Program-made: the position numbers and the translations under genes
Notes under the pieces: model-generated
What the model saw: only the letters and a program-made list of their open reading frames with translations
Databases searched by the model: none
What the model was told of the DNA's origin: nothing
Shown here: positions 7,398 through 14,944 of the stretch, piece after piece
Position numbering within the stretch: the stretch's first letter is position 1
Layout: each line of letters begins with the position of its first letter
Origin: a bacterium
Lineage (GTDB): Bacteria; JAMCPX01
Direction: 5' to 3'
Length of the DNA stretch: 34,976 bases
Assembly: GCA_021787665.1 (NCBI GenBank)
Contig: JAJYLN010000024.1
Coordinates: 1-34,976 of the forward strand

Positions 7398-8554
7398 ACG
7401 AAGGAGATCTTCAGCCAGTCGGCTTCTGTCGTTGCTTCTTTTATCTGCCGCGTCTGCAGCGCTCTGGGCAGGGTTAGGTTCCGCTGGAAGTTCTTTATCT
7501 TTATTATGAGCTCGTCTCCGCTCGTGAGCAGGGAAATGTCTTCCTTGTTTACGCCGGGGAGCTTTATCATGAGCATGAAGCTGTCTCCCTTCTTGGTTAT
7601 CTTTAGCGGCGGTTCCCTGTTGAAGCACGTCGTGGGGTCCGCGTCTTCGAACAGTCCGCTGGCAAATTTTGACAGGGCGTCGATACCGACCATTTCCCGG
7701 TCGTACAGGATGGATTTGAATATCGGCGTCCCGTGGAAGAGGCGGGTGATGTGCTTTATGTGCTTACTCTGTATATCAAGCCAGTTGGACAGGTAGGACT
7801 CATTCACTTCCTGCGGGTAAATCTTGTTCACTACCACCGCATCCACGGTAAACCCGAACATGTTCAAATAGGTGTAGGCGCGCTGGGACTCGTTGATGAC
7901 CATCTTCTCCGGGTTTACCACGAGCCGGATCGTGGTCGTACGGTTGTCCAGCAACAGCTCTTTGATCTTGATCATCTTCCGATAAATCTGCTCTATCGAG
8001 GCGTACACATCGTCCTTGGGGAACGGTATCCGGGTGAGCTTCTCCGCAGCGGGTCGTACGATCTTCGCAATCTTTCTGCCGATGTTGAAGAATTTGTCCA
8101 TGTACCACTGAAATATCTCGGGGAAGCTCAGGAGCCTTATGGTGCTGGCCGTCGGGGCGCAGTCGATAATGGCCGTGTCATAGTCCCCTGCTTGCTGGAA
8201 CTCGAGCAGCTTGAGCAGGCTGAACAGCTCCTCCATGCCCGGCAGTGTGGCGAGCTCTTCCGCCATGACTTCGTCCAGCCCCTGGCTCTCGAGGAGGAGC
8301 TTTATGTACGACTCTATCCTGCCCCAGTTGTTGGTTATCTCCCTGTAGACATCGATCTCCTGGCCGTAGAGGCCATGACCAAGCTCCCTGGTTTTGCTGC
8401 CTATCTGCGTGGCGAACGCATCGGACAGGCTGTGTGCTGGGTCGGTGCTGAGCACGACGGTCCTGTGACCCAGCTCTGATGCCCTGAGCGCTGTGGCAGC
8501 GGACACCGTCGTTTTGCCGACGCCGCCCTTGCCTGTGTAAAGTATCACGCGCAT
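7394..8554 (-). CDS. ArsA/Get3-family ATPase with C-terminal HSP20-like domain
   Basis: A deviant-Walker ATPase of 386 residues: the P-loop GKGGVGKTT (8-16) carries the ArsA/Get3 signature lysine, followed by STDPAHSLSDAF and IIDCAPTASTIRLLSFP. The C-terminal 70 residues (from about 318: LKITKKGDSFMLMIKLPGVNKEDISLL) form an ArsA_HSP20 domain of the kind seen in bacterial and plant ArsA-like proteins. No arsB, arsR or arsD is nearby and the metal-binding cysteines of arsenite ArsA are not evident. A role as a client-protein or membrane-protein targeting ATPase is therefore more likely than arsenic export. No clear Shine-Dalgarno precedes the start. First gene of the leftward run. Confidence 0.88.
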   Translation of the reverse strand: MRVILYTGKGGVGKTTVSAATALRASELGHRTVVLSTDPAHSLSDAFATQIGSKTRELGHGLYGQEIDVYREITNNWGRIESYIKLLLESQGLDEVMAEELATLPGMEELFSLLKLLEFQQAGDYDTAIIDCAPTASTIRLLSFPEIFQWYMDKFFNIGRKIAKIVRPAAEKLTRIPFPKDDVYASIEQIYRKMIKIKELLLDNRTTTIRLVVNPEKMVINESQRAYTYLNMFGFTVDAVVVNKIYPQEVNESYLSNWLDIQSKHIKHITRLFHGTPIFKSILYDREMVGIDALSKFASGLFEDADPTTCFNREPPLKITKKGDSFMLMIKLPGVNKEDISLLTSGDELIIKIKNFQRNLTLPRALQTRQIKEATTEADWLKISFV

Positions 8555-8642
8555 ACGTATACACTAAGATTTTTAAACTCCGTGGTCAATGAGAATGTTC
8601 ATAATCCGCATACCACGCTTCCCTCGGTCCGGGACCGTCTGC

Positions 8643-9737
8643 CTACCGTTGGACAAAGTGCCTGTCCCTCACCTGCCAGATGACGTAGGGGCTGTGTGCG
8701 ACGTCTCCCTTGCTATCGAAACGGATCGCACCGAGCGCCGTGTCAAAGGTGTGGGCATGGAGGTACGAGACGAGCTTTCCGGGGACCGTTGTCTGTGCGC
8801 CCTTTATCGCGTCCAGCAGGATGTTCATCGCTACGTAGGCATAGATGGAGTAGGGCCCCGGCTCGCCGTAAAGCTTCCTGTAGCTTTCGATAAATGGTCG
8901 TGCTGCCGGGACGCTGCCGATGTCCGGGCCAAACGTGGCGTATACACCGTCGGCAGCGCTGCCGGCTATGTTGACGAACTCCGGGCCCATGATACCGTCC
9001 CCGCTCATAAACACCGCATGTATACCGAGCTGCCTCGCCTGTTTTACCAGCAGACCCGCCTCCGGGAACACCCCCCCGTAGTAGATTAGGTCGGGTTTCT
9101 TTGACTTGACGTCCGTGAGTACTGCCCTGAAGTCCTTGTCGCCCTGGATGATAGAGCCGTCGTAGACGGTCCTGCAGGTGCTGCTGAGATGGCTCCTGAA
9201 TTCGTCTGCAAGCCCCTGGCCGTAGGTCGTTCTGTCTTGAATGATGGCTATCCTCGATAGCTTGAGGTCCCTGCACACAAAGTCGGCGGCGACCTTTCCC
9301 TGCTGGTCATCCCTCCCGCAGACGCGGAACACGTCATTGAAGCCCTGCTCGGTGAGCTGCGGGTTTGTGGAGCCGTGGGAGATCATAGGGATGCCGGCGC
9401 GGTGATAGACGGCGGACGCCGGGATCGAGCAGTTGCTGTTGAAGTGCCCAATGACGCCGACCACGCCGTCCGAGACGAGCCTGTTCGCAACGGCAACGGC
9501 CTGCCGAGGATCGTGCTGATCGTCCTCTACGACTGCCTCTATCTTTTTCCCGAGGACACCGCCGCTCCTGTTCCACTCCTGCACGGCGAGCTCTGCGCCC
9601 CTCCTCTCGTCTCTGCCAAAGACGGACTGATCGCCGGTCATCGGACCTGCAACGCCTATCCTGATGATGTTCGATTTGTGCGTGCAGGATTGCATGCAGC
9701 CGAAGGACAGGATTATTATCATGAGTCTTCTGAACAT
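8643..9737 (-). CDS. Branched-chain amino-acid type (LivJ/LivK) periplasmic binding lipoprotein
   Basis: A 364-residue type I periplasmic binding protein (Peripla_BP_6). The N-terminus is a short hydrophobic signal with cysteines at 14 and 18 (LSFGCMQSC), consistent with lipidation. The mature part has IRIGVAGPMTGDQSVFG, AVQEWNRSGGVLGKKIE, a VVGVIGHFNSNCSIPA segment and SHGSTNPQLTE, as in Liv/urea/amide receptors. The start is firm, with GGAGGAGG 6 bases upstream. No permease or ATPase genes adjoin it, so it is an orphan receptor that may serve a transporter elsewhere. The ligand cannot be deduced. Confidence 0.92.
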   Translation of the reverse strand: MFRRLMIIILSFGCMQSCTHKSNIIRIGVAGPMTGDQSVFGRDERRGAELAVQEWNRSGGVLGKKIEAVVEDDQHDPRQAVAVANRLVSDGVVGVIGHFNSNCSIPASAVYHRAGIPMISHGSTNPQLTEQGFNDVFRVCGRDDQQGKVAADFVCRDLKLSRIAIIQDRTTYGQGLADEFRSHLSSTCRTVYDGSIIQGDKDFRAVLTDVKSKKPDLIYYGGVFPEAGLLVKQARQLGIHAVFMSGDGIMGPEFVNIAGSAADGVYATFGPDIGSVPAARPFIESYRKLYGEPGPYSIYAYVAMNILLDAIKGAQTTVPGKLVSYLHAHTFDTALGAIRFDSKGDVAHSPYVIWQVRDRHFVQR

Positions 9738-9758
9738 AGAGACCTCCTCCGGATCCCA

Positions 9759-9787
9759 CGTTTACGGATTAAAGTACAAATAGTCAA
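9759..9787 (-). promoter_or_regulatory. Possible promoter for the LivJ-type gene
   Basis: On the minus strand TTGACT (9787-9782) is 17 bases from TAAACG (9764-9759). The -35 is good and the -10 weak (3 of 6). It lies 22 bases before the start codon. The rest of the 273-base divergent gap (9788-10010) includes an AT-rich block at 9866-9955 likely to hold promoter elements for the rightward gene, without a clear pair of hexamers. Confidence 0.35.
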
Positions 9788-9982
9788 GCGGGGACCGCTG
9801 TAAGACCTGTCGCAGCAGGAAGCGAGCAGCCCTTTGCGATACGGGCGTGGTTCCTCAACACAGGCAAAAAATGGTTAAAATTAAACTATTATTGTGATCC
9901 GTTCGGCTTTGTGGTAAAAATACCTTATAAATTAATATATTCTTTTTGTCATTTGTGGTACACTATGTGCACTATGACAGTA

Positions 9983-10010
9983 TAGGAGGGCTTTTCTGTA
10001 AAGCCGTTAT
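9983..10010 (+). promoter_or_regulatory. Ribosome binding site with hairpin spacer before the GGDEF gene
   Basis: The best Shine-Dalgarno, TAGGAG (9983-9988), is 22 bases from the ATG, too far for direct use. Between them GGCTTT (9989-9994) and AAAGCC (10000-10005) form a 6-bp stem with a 5-base loop. Folding it out leaves 5 bases between GGAG and ATG, an ideal spacing. An in-frame stop at 9999-10001 rules out an upstream start. Confidence 0.5.
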
Positions 10011-10940
10011 ATGACACGCAGTATTTTGATTATCGATGATTCGCAGCAGGTGCGTAGCGAGATGAAGGACGCACTCGAGAAGGCCGGACTGTTTGATGCG
10101 TTTTACGAGGCGGGCGATGGAATCAAGGGCTTCAGGATGATGCTCACCAGCCCGCCGGACCTCGTCATATGCGACCTCATGATGCCGGATTTCGACGGCT
10201 TTAAGTTCCTGCGGCTGAAGACCGCGCGCCACGATTTCGATAATATCCCGGTCCTGATCGTTACCGGCAGGGACAATGTCAACGACAAGATCCGCGGGCT
10301 CGAGGAAGGGGCCCAGGATTACGTCCTGAAGCCGTTCAACCCCCTGGAGTTTGTCGCACGGGTGAAATCGCACCTCAGGATAAAGATCCTTCAGGACGAA
10401 CTGAAGCACGTGAACGAGAAGCTGGAGACGCTCTCGAACACCGATGCCCTGACGGAGCTCTATAACAGACGGTATTTCATGAACATACTCAAGAGCGAGT
10501 TCGAGAGGTCCAAGCGCTACAGCAGGGCGCTTTCCCTGCTCATGATAGATATAGACTTCTTCAAGTCCATCAACGACCGGTGCGGACACCTTGCGGGCGA
10601 TAAGGTATTGATCATGGTATCGAGGGTGCTGAAGACTGGCCTGAGGAAGATAGATACCTGTTCGAGGTACGGGGGGGACGAGTTTATTACGATGCTCCCG
10701 GAGACCGAGATGGCCGGGGCGCTCAGCGTTGCGAACAGATACCTCGGTCAGATGCACGAGCAGGATATCTTCGATTTCTGTGACGGTCTGCAGGAGGTGA
10801 CGCTCTCCATAGGCTTAGTGTGCCTGCCCGACGAAAGCATCAAGACGATGGACGATCTGCTCACACGCGTCGACGATGCTCTCTACAAGGCAAAGAACGG
10901 CGGGAGGAACAGGGTCGCCGTATCCAGGGGACCCGGGTAG
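10011..10940 (+). CDS. Response regulator with GGDEF diguanylate cyclase output (PleD-like)
   Basis: Residues 1-120 are a receiver domain: acidic pair D9/D10, phospho-acceptor D55 (ICDLMMPDFDG), T in VTGRD and K in YVLKPF. A short linking helix follows, then a GGDEF domain from about 140 to 305 with SNTDALTELYNRRYF, IDIDFFKSIND and an intact YGGDEF. An RxxD inhibitory site (RKID) lies five residues before GGDEF, so product inhibition is expected. The enzyme makes cyclic di-GMP on phosphorylation. No cognate histidine kinase is adjacent. Start choice is discussed under the hairpin ribosome site. Confidence 0.95.
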   Translation: MTRSILIIDDSQQVRSEMKDALEKAGLFDAFYEAGDGIKGFRMMLTSPPDLVICDLMMPDFDGFKFLRLKTARHDFDNIPVLIVTGRDNVNDKIRGLEEGAQDYVLKPFNPLEFVARVKSHLRIKILQDELKHVNEKLETLSNTDALTELYNRRYFMNILKSEFERSKRYSRALSLLMIDIDFFKSINDRCGHLAGDKVLIMVSRVLKTGLRKIDTCSRYGGDEFITMLPETEMAGALSVANRYLGQMHEQDIFDFCDGLQEVTLSIGLVCLPDESIKTMDDLLTRVDDALYKAKNGGRNRVAVSRGPG

Positions 10941-11015
10941 AAGCCCCCTGCCTTCTACGGCCCAAGCCTGCGATCCACAAAGTCATCCTGACCCGGCCCT
11001 CAGCGTCCTGTTCCC

Positions 11016-11080
11016 GTCGCCTTTGACAAAGGGAGGCGGGGTTACACCCGCAAGTTCCCCTCGCAGCCGGGGATGTATTA
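11016..11080. repeat. Possible remnant of a dispersed intergenic repeat
   Basis: The stretch CCTTTGACAAAGGGAGG contains the near-palindrome CCTTTG-A-CAAAGG, and GC-rich short inverted segments follow (CGGGGTTACACCCG). This resembles the CCCCTTTGACAAAGGGG-type short repeats scattered through many intergenic regions in these bacterial groups. Only one copy is visible in the window, so the repeat status is inference. Confidence 0.3.
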
Positions 11081-11106
11081 TTCAAGGTACAAACCTCCAT
11101 GTCGGG

Positions 11107-11135
11107 TTGACAAGGATAGACCCGCTCTATATAGT
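11107..11135 (+). promoter_or_regulatory. sigma70-type promoter for kdsA-kdsD
   Basis: TTGACA (11107-11112), a spacer of exactly 17 bases and TATAGT (11130-11135) form a near-consensus promoter. The kdsA ATG follows 17 bases after the -10, so the leader is very short (about 10 bases), in line with the weak Shine-Dalgarno there. Confidence 0.8.
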
Positions 11136-11152
11136 ACGGGTGAGCGAGAACC

Positions 11153-11986
11153 ATGGATTCGAGGGTTAGAACTATAGCTATAGATGGACTGAAGATCGGG
11201 GGCAATAACGGTATTGTCCTGATAGCGGGCCCGTGCGTTATTGAGAGTGAAGCGAGCGCTTTTGGCATTGCCGGGGAGCTGAAGGCTATTACTTCCCGGC
11301 TGGGGATCGGTCTGATATTCAAGGCATCGTACGACAAGGCGAACAGGACCTCGCTCGGATCGTTCAGGGGGCCGGGCATAAAGAAGGGCCTCGAGATTCT
11401 GGCGGGAGTGCGGGAGAAGTACGCGGTCCCGGTGATCTCCGACGTCCACAGCACCGAGCAGATTGGGCCGGCGTCGCAGGTCCTCGACGTCATACAGATA
11501 CCCGCGTTCCTCAGCAGGCAGACGGACCTGCTCGTTTCGGCCGGGGAGACCGGAAAGGTCGTCAATATAAAGAAGGGACAGTTCATGGCTCCGTGGGACA
11601 TACGACACGCGATCAACAAGGTAGAGTCTACCGGCAACCATAAGATCATCGTTACCGAGCGCGGCTATACCTTTGGCTACAACATGCTCGTGAACGACTT
11701 CCGCGTGATTCCTATCATGAGGGACTTTGGCTACCCGGTCGTGTTCGATGCTACACACAGCGTCCAGCTCCCCTCGGCAAGAGGCGATGTCTCGGGCGGA
11801 CAAAGGCAGTACATCGAGATGCTTGCGAAGGCCGGAGCAGCCGTGGGGATAGACGGGCTCTTTCTGGAGGTGCACCCGCAGCCCGATACGGCCCTGAGCG
11901 ACAGCGCCAATACCCTGCAGCTGGATAGGCTCGAGAGTCTGCTGAAGACCATAAAGGTGATAGATGAGGTCATCAAGAAAGATTGA
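11153..11986 (+). CDS. kdsA: 3-deoxy-8-phosphooctulonate synthase (Kdo-8-phosphate synthase)
   Basis: Condenses phosphoenolpyruvate with D-arabinose 5-phosphate to Kdo-8-phosphate for lipopolysaccharide inner core. The 277-residue protein shows the family's IAGPCVIES, IFKASYDKANRTS, GPGIKKGL, ISDVHS, IQIPAFLSRQTDL, NIKKGQFMAPWD, FDATHSVQLP and the terminal LFLEVHPQPDTALSD. The cysteine in AGPCVIES suggests the metal-dependent class, though E. coli-type enzymes are metal-free and the assignment needs more positions. An in-frame stop 12 bases upstream fixes the ATG. It overlaps kdsD by 23 bases. Confidence 0.97.
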   Translation: MDSRVRTIAIDGLKIGGNNGIVLIAGPCVIESEASAFGIAGELKAITSRLGIGLIFKASYDKANRTSLGSFRGPGIKKGLEILAGVREKYAVPVISDVHSTEQIGPASQVLDVIQIPAFLSRQTDLLVSAGETGKVVNIKKGQFMAPWDIRHAINKVESTGNHKIIVTERGYTFGYNMLVNDFRVIPIMRDFGYPVVFDATHSVQLPSARGDVSGGQRQYIEMLAKAGAAVGIDGLFLEVHPQPDTALSDSANTLQLDRLESLLKTIKVIDEVIKKD

Positions 11987-12950
11987 CGTCGTAAGGGAGG
12001 CGAAAAAGGTCCTGCGGATAGAGTCCGGAGCGATCGGCAGGCTCACGGGCCGGATCGGCAGGGAGTTCGTGGAGGCGGTGAACGTCATCCTCGCTACGAG
12101 GGGCAAGGTAGTGGTGACGGGCATCGGCAAGTCCGGGCTCGTGGGACAGAAGATAGCTTCGACCATGGCAAGCACCGGTACGCCTGCCTATTATCTCCAT
12201 CCGTCGGAGGGCGCGCACGGCGACCTCGGCATTCTGGGTAAGGACGACATCGTTGTCGCCCTGTCCAATAGCGGGGAGTCGGAGGAGGTATTGAGGATCG
12301 TCCCGTTCGTGAAGAGGCTCGGCATAAAGCTCATAGCGATCGTAGGTACGAGGACCTCGACGCTTGCGAAGGGCGCGGATATCGTCATCCATGTTCCTGT
12401 AGAGAAGGAGGCATGCCCGTTCGGGCTTGCGCCCACGGCGAGCACGACAGCGGAGTTAGCGGTGGGCGATGCCCTTGCCGTGACGCTCCTTCTCAGGCGG
12501 GGGTTTACCAAGGACGACTTCGCCCTCTTCCATCCCGGCGGAACGATCGGGAAAAAGCTGCTGACCAGAATCGAAGACCTCATGCATACCGGGGCAAGCA
12601 TGCCCTCCGTGTACAGGGACACGAAGATGAAGGACGTGCTGATGGAGATAACCTCGAAGCGCATGGGGCTCGCCGGGGTCTACGACAGGAAGGGCAGGCT
12701 CGCCGGCGTCATAACGGACGGAGACCTCAGGAGGGCGCTCGAGAAGTATACCAACCTCCTCGAGAAGAAGGCCTCGGACATCATGACGCTCAATCCCAAG
12801 CGCATAGAGAAACACTCGCTCGCAGTCAAAGCGCTTAATATCATGGAGACCTTCTCCATTACCTCGCTGTTCGTTACCGAAAACGGCGATAAGGACAGGC
12901 CTATCGGCGTTGTCCACCTCCACGACATACTCAAGGCTGGGATCGTGTAA
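11964..12950 (+). CDS. kdsD: D-arabinose-5-phosphate isomerase (KpsF/GutQ/KdsD family)
   Basis: Makes arabinose 5-phosphate, the substrate of KdsA, from ribulose 5-phosphate. Residues about 35-175 form a SIS domain (TGIGKSGLVGQKIASTMASTGTPA, HPSEGAHGDLG, ALSNSGESEE), and two CBS domains follow from about 205 to 328. The start lies inside kdsA with AAAGGTGATAG before ATG, so translation is coupled to kdsA. kdsC, the phosphatase usually next in line, is absent here. Confidence 0.94.
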   Translation: MRSSRKIDVVREAKKVLRIESGAIGRLTGRIGREFVEAVNVILATRGKVVVTGIGKSGLVGQKIASTMASTGTPAYYLHPSEGAHGDLGILGKDDIVVALSNSGESEEVLRIVPFVKRLGIKLIAIVGTRTSTLAKGADIVIHVPVEKEACPFGLAPTASTTAELAVGDALAVTLLLRRGFTKDDFALFHPGGTIGKKLLTRIEDLMHTGASMPSVYRDTKMKDVLMEITSKRMGLAGVYDRKGRLAGVITDGDLRRALEKYTNLLEKKASDIMTLNPKRIEKHSLAVKALNIMETFSITSLFVTENGDKDRPIGVVHLHDILKAGIV

Positions 12951-12980
12951 GGTGAGGTTCCCCACCGCGCAGGGGACGTC

Positions 12981-13478
12981 CTATCCGGCTTTCCTGTACT
13001 CTTTATCCTTGTGGAGGGACCGGAGCGTCTTGATCGCCTCCTCGATGTGTCTCCTCGGCATGAACTGGGAAGAAAAAATGTGCCTGACTATCCCATTCAT
13101 GTCGATGACGTACGTCGCTCTTCCCGGCAGTAGGCCGAAGGTCTTCTGCACTCCGTAGAGCTTCCTGACAGCGCCATCTTCATCGCTGAGGAGCACAAAG
13201 GGTAACTTGTTGCGCTCCGCGAACATCGCGTGTGACTCTTTCGTGTCCGAGCTGATACCTATCACCTCGGCATCCTGGTCCTCAAACGCCTGATAGCTGT
13301 CCCGGAACGAACACGCCTCATCCGTGCATCCGGGTGAGAAGTCTTTCGGGTAGAAGTACAACACGATGTCCTTCTTCCCGATGAAGTCTTTCAGGCTAAC
13401 CTTCTCGCCGGACCGCGAGTTCAGCGTAAAATCAGGGGCCCTGTCTCCGACGCTTACTTTTCTTGTCTTCGATGCCAT
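12981..13478 (-). CDS. bcp: Thiol peroxidase, Bcp/PrxQ type peroxiredoxin
   Basis: Reduces hydrogen peroxide and organic peroxides with thioredoxin. The 165-residue protein has DRAPDFTL, VLYFYPKDFSPGCTDEACSFRD with the peroxidatic cysteine in GCT and a resolving cysteine five residues later, and LLSDEDGAVRKLYGV. The start at 13478 has GGAGGTG 6 bases upstream; an in-frame ATG at 13550 lacks a site. It is convergent with kdsD across 30 bases. Confidence 0.95.
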   Translation of the reverse strand: MASKTRKVSVGDRAPDFTLNSRSGEKVSLKDFIGKKDIVLYFYPKDFSPGCTDEACSFRDSYQAFEDQDAEVIGISSDTKESHAMFAERNKLPFVLLSDEDGAVRKLYGVQKTFGLLPGRATYVIDMNGIVRHIFSSQFMPRRHIEEAIKTLRSLHKDKEYRKAG

Positions 13479-13610
13479 AGAGCACCTCCTTTTATTTCGC
13501 TGCTCATAGGGGCCACGGTCGTGGCCGGGCACAGGCTCCGGAGATTTCAACGGGGCGCGGCGCAGTCATGAGCTGGCCCGTAGGCGTTTTATTAAGGTAG
13601 GTACGGTGTG

Positions 13611-14183
13611 TCAGTAGTCAATACCTTTCTGGGGCTCGATGCCGCTGCGATAGGCGTGCTTGATCTCGTTTACCTCAGATACGGTGTGTGCCCTTTCGAT
13701 GACCTCCGGGGCGGCGTCCCTGCCCGTGAGGATAAGGTGCAGGGGCCCTGGTTTGCTGTCGATTAGGCCGAGCACCTGCGGCAGGTCAACGAGCCGCAGG
13801 CTCAGCGCGTTGTTGATCTCGTCGAGGATGAGGATGTCGAACTTCCCGGACAGCATCTTCTCCCGCGCAAGCCCGATGGCGTCCTGCGCGTTCGCCCTGT
13901 GCTCCTCGTACGGGTAGGGGTTCCCCATGATACCGCAGAAGCCCTTGCCCGTGAGGTGCATCTCCACGTTCGGGGCGAGCCTTTTGATGCCGTCCATCTC
14001 GCCGGAGTACATATCGCCCTTCATGAACTGGATGATGCATACCCGCATATCGTACCCGGTGGCCCTCAGTGCCATGCCGAGCGCTGAAGAGGTCTTGCCC
14101 TTGCCGTTGCCGGTAATCACGACGATCAGACCGACCTTTTTCTTCGGCTCCAGTCTCTGCAATGCCACGGCTTCCATACTCAT
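13611..14183 (-). CDS. cobO: Cob(I)alamin (corrinoid) adenosyltransferase, CobO/BtuR type
   Basis: Transfers the adenosyl group of ATP to the cobalt of corrinoids, for B12 synthesis or salvage. The 190-residue protein has the family P-loop GNGKGKTSSALG (from 25), CIIQFMKGD, LILDEINNAL and LILTGRDAAPEVIERA. Two start codons two residues apart (14183 and 14177) are possible; neither has a good Shine-Dalgarno. No other cobalamin genes are in the window, which favours a salvage role. Confidence 0.94.
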   Translation of the reverse strand: MSMEAVALQRLEPKKKVGLIVVITGNGKGKTSSALGMALRATGYDMRVCIIQFMKGDMYSGEMDGIKRLAPNVEMHLTGKGFCGIMGNPYPYEEHRANAQDAIGLAREKMLSGKFDILILDEINNALSLRLVDLPQVLGLIDSKPGPLHLILTGRDAAPEVIERAHTVSEVNEIKHAYRSGIEPQKGIDY

Positions 14184-14198
14184 AGTATAGTCATTGAA

Positions 14199-14363
14199 AT
14201 GAAAAACAATGCAGAAAGTTCATTTCAACCACTCAAAAAGACAGTGAAAATATACGACCATACAAGAATTCCTCACGTGGCGAAAAAGAACCAGACTTCC
14301 TATCAGAAGATGATAAAACAGCTCATCGACTGGTACACTTCCCATTATCAAAAAAGTGCGTGA
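14199..14363 (+). CDS. Possible 54-residue CopG/BrnA-like antitoxin remnant
   Basis: An ATG-initiated frame of 54 codons whose second half (TSYQKMIKQLIDWYTSHYQK) resembles the YQxLIxxLLxxY helix at the C-terminus of many ribbon-helix-helix antitoxins (BrnA/CopG kind). The N-terminal half lacks an obvious beta-strand consensus. No Shine-Dalgarno is present and only 15 bases separate it from the divergent cobO start. It lies near a decayed hicAB pair. It could be a chance frame. Confidence 0.3.
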   Translation: MKNNAESSFQPLKKTVKIYDHTRIPHVAKKNQTSYQKMIKQLIDWYTSHYQKSA

Positions 14364-14532
14364 ACATACGATACAAATTCTTTCAGTATAGGGCATCAAA
14401 AAAATAAAGCCATGCGGAGGGTTTCGCTTAGTATTGCAACAAGTCTTGACGGCGGTTGAGCACGAGCGGCACGAGCTCCACTTTTCAAAGAGCTTAACGT
14501 TCTGTGGTCACGTAACGGGGTTTACTGAATAG
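14364..14532. other. Non-coding stretch before hicB
   Basis: About 170 bases between the small frame and the 3' end of hicB. I see no gene, no strong hairpin with a T tract and no clear promoter pair. Base composition is more AT-rich than in the neighbours, as in decayed or transferred DNA. Confidence 0.4.
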
Positions 14533-14733
14533 CTACCTATGCGGCAAAGGAACGGGTCTCCGAATAGGATCTCCATCTTCCTGCAATCCGCGCACGTGCA
14601 TTTCCATAGCTTCATGCATATTCTTTTCTGTTTCCTCGCGGGTACTGCCCGTGGCAACGCAACCGGGCAAATCCGGTGAATATGCTGAGTAGTTGCCGTC
14701 CGCTTTTTCAATAACTATCAGGAAACGATACAT
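14533..14733 (-). CDS. hicB: HicB-family antitoxin
   Basis: A 66-residue protein matching short HicB antitoxins: YRFLIVIEKADGNYSAYSPDLPGCVATG is the partial RNase-H-like fold, followed by a helix with EETEKNMHEAMEMHVRGL and EDGDPI. HicB normally binds and inhibits HicA and represses the operon. The usual C-terminal tail after the PIPxP turn is short and unlike the family (RRPVPLPHR), so the end may be altered by a frameshift. GGAGG lies upstream of the ATG, inside the hicA remnant. Confidence 0.8.
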   Translation of the reverse strand: MYRFLIVIEKADGNYSAYSPDLPGCVATGSTREETEKNMHEAMEMHVRGLQEDGDPIRRPVPLPHR

Positions 14734-14734
14734 C

Positions 14735-14929
14735 TTACTCTACCTCCGTTACTTTTGCCTGTTTCATGATACTATGTCATGTCCCCTGTGCTACAACATC
14801 GTTTGGATGTCCTGCGATCGTTACACGCCCGGTCGTTATAGTATGTTCATAATAGCTATGGGTGCCCTTTGGCGTAAGTAAATACCAGCCATCCGATTCA
14901 ATCAATTTTATAACATCACGGACCCTCAT
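14735..14929 (-). pseudogene. hicA: HicA-family mRNA interferase toxin with internal stop
   Basis: On the minus strand ATG at 14929 opens a HicA protein: VRDVIKLIESDGWYL, KGTHSYYEH with the conserved active-site histidine, and GRVTIAGHPNDVVAQGT. A TGA at 14779-14777 then stops it after 50 residues. The same frame continues past the TGA with HSIMKQAKVTEVE to a TAA at 14735, and this matches the normal HicA ending (xSILKQAG). One base change therefore removes the last helix. The downstream hicB start follows the TAA after one base, as in intact hicAB operons. The 50-residue product is probably inactive or weak. Confidence 0.75.
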
Positions 14930-14944
14930 GTAAGGTAATCCTGT

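Noticed and set aside
7394-8554. Arsenic resistance role for the ArsA-like gene
   Set aside because: No arsR, arsB, arsC or arsD nearby, single ATPase half and no metal-binding cysteine set visible.
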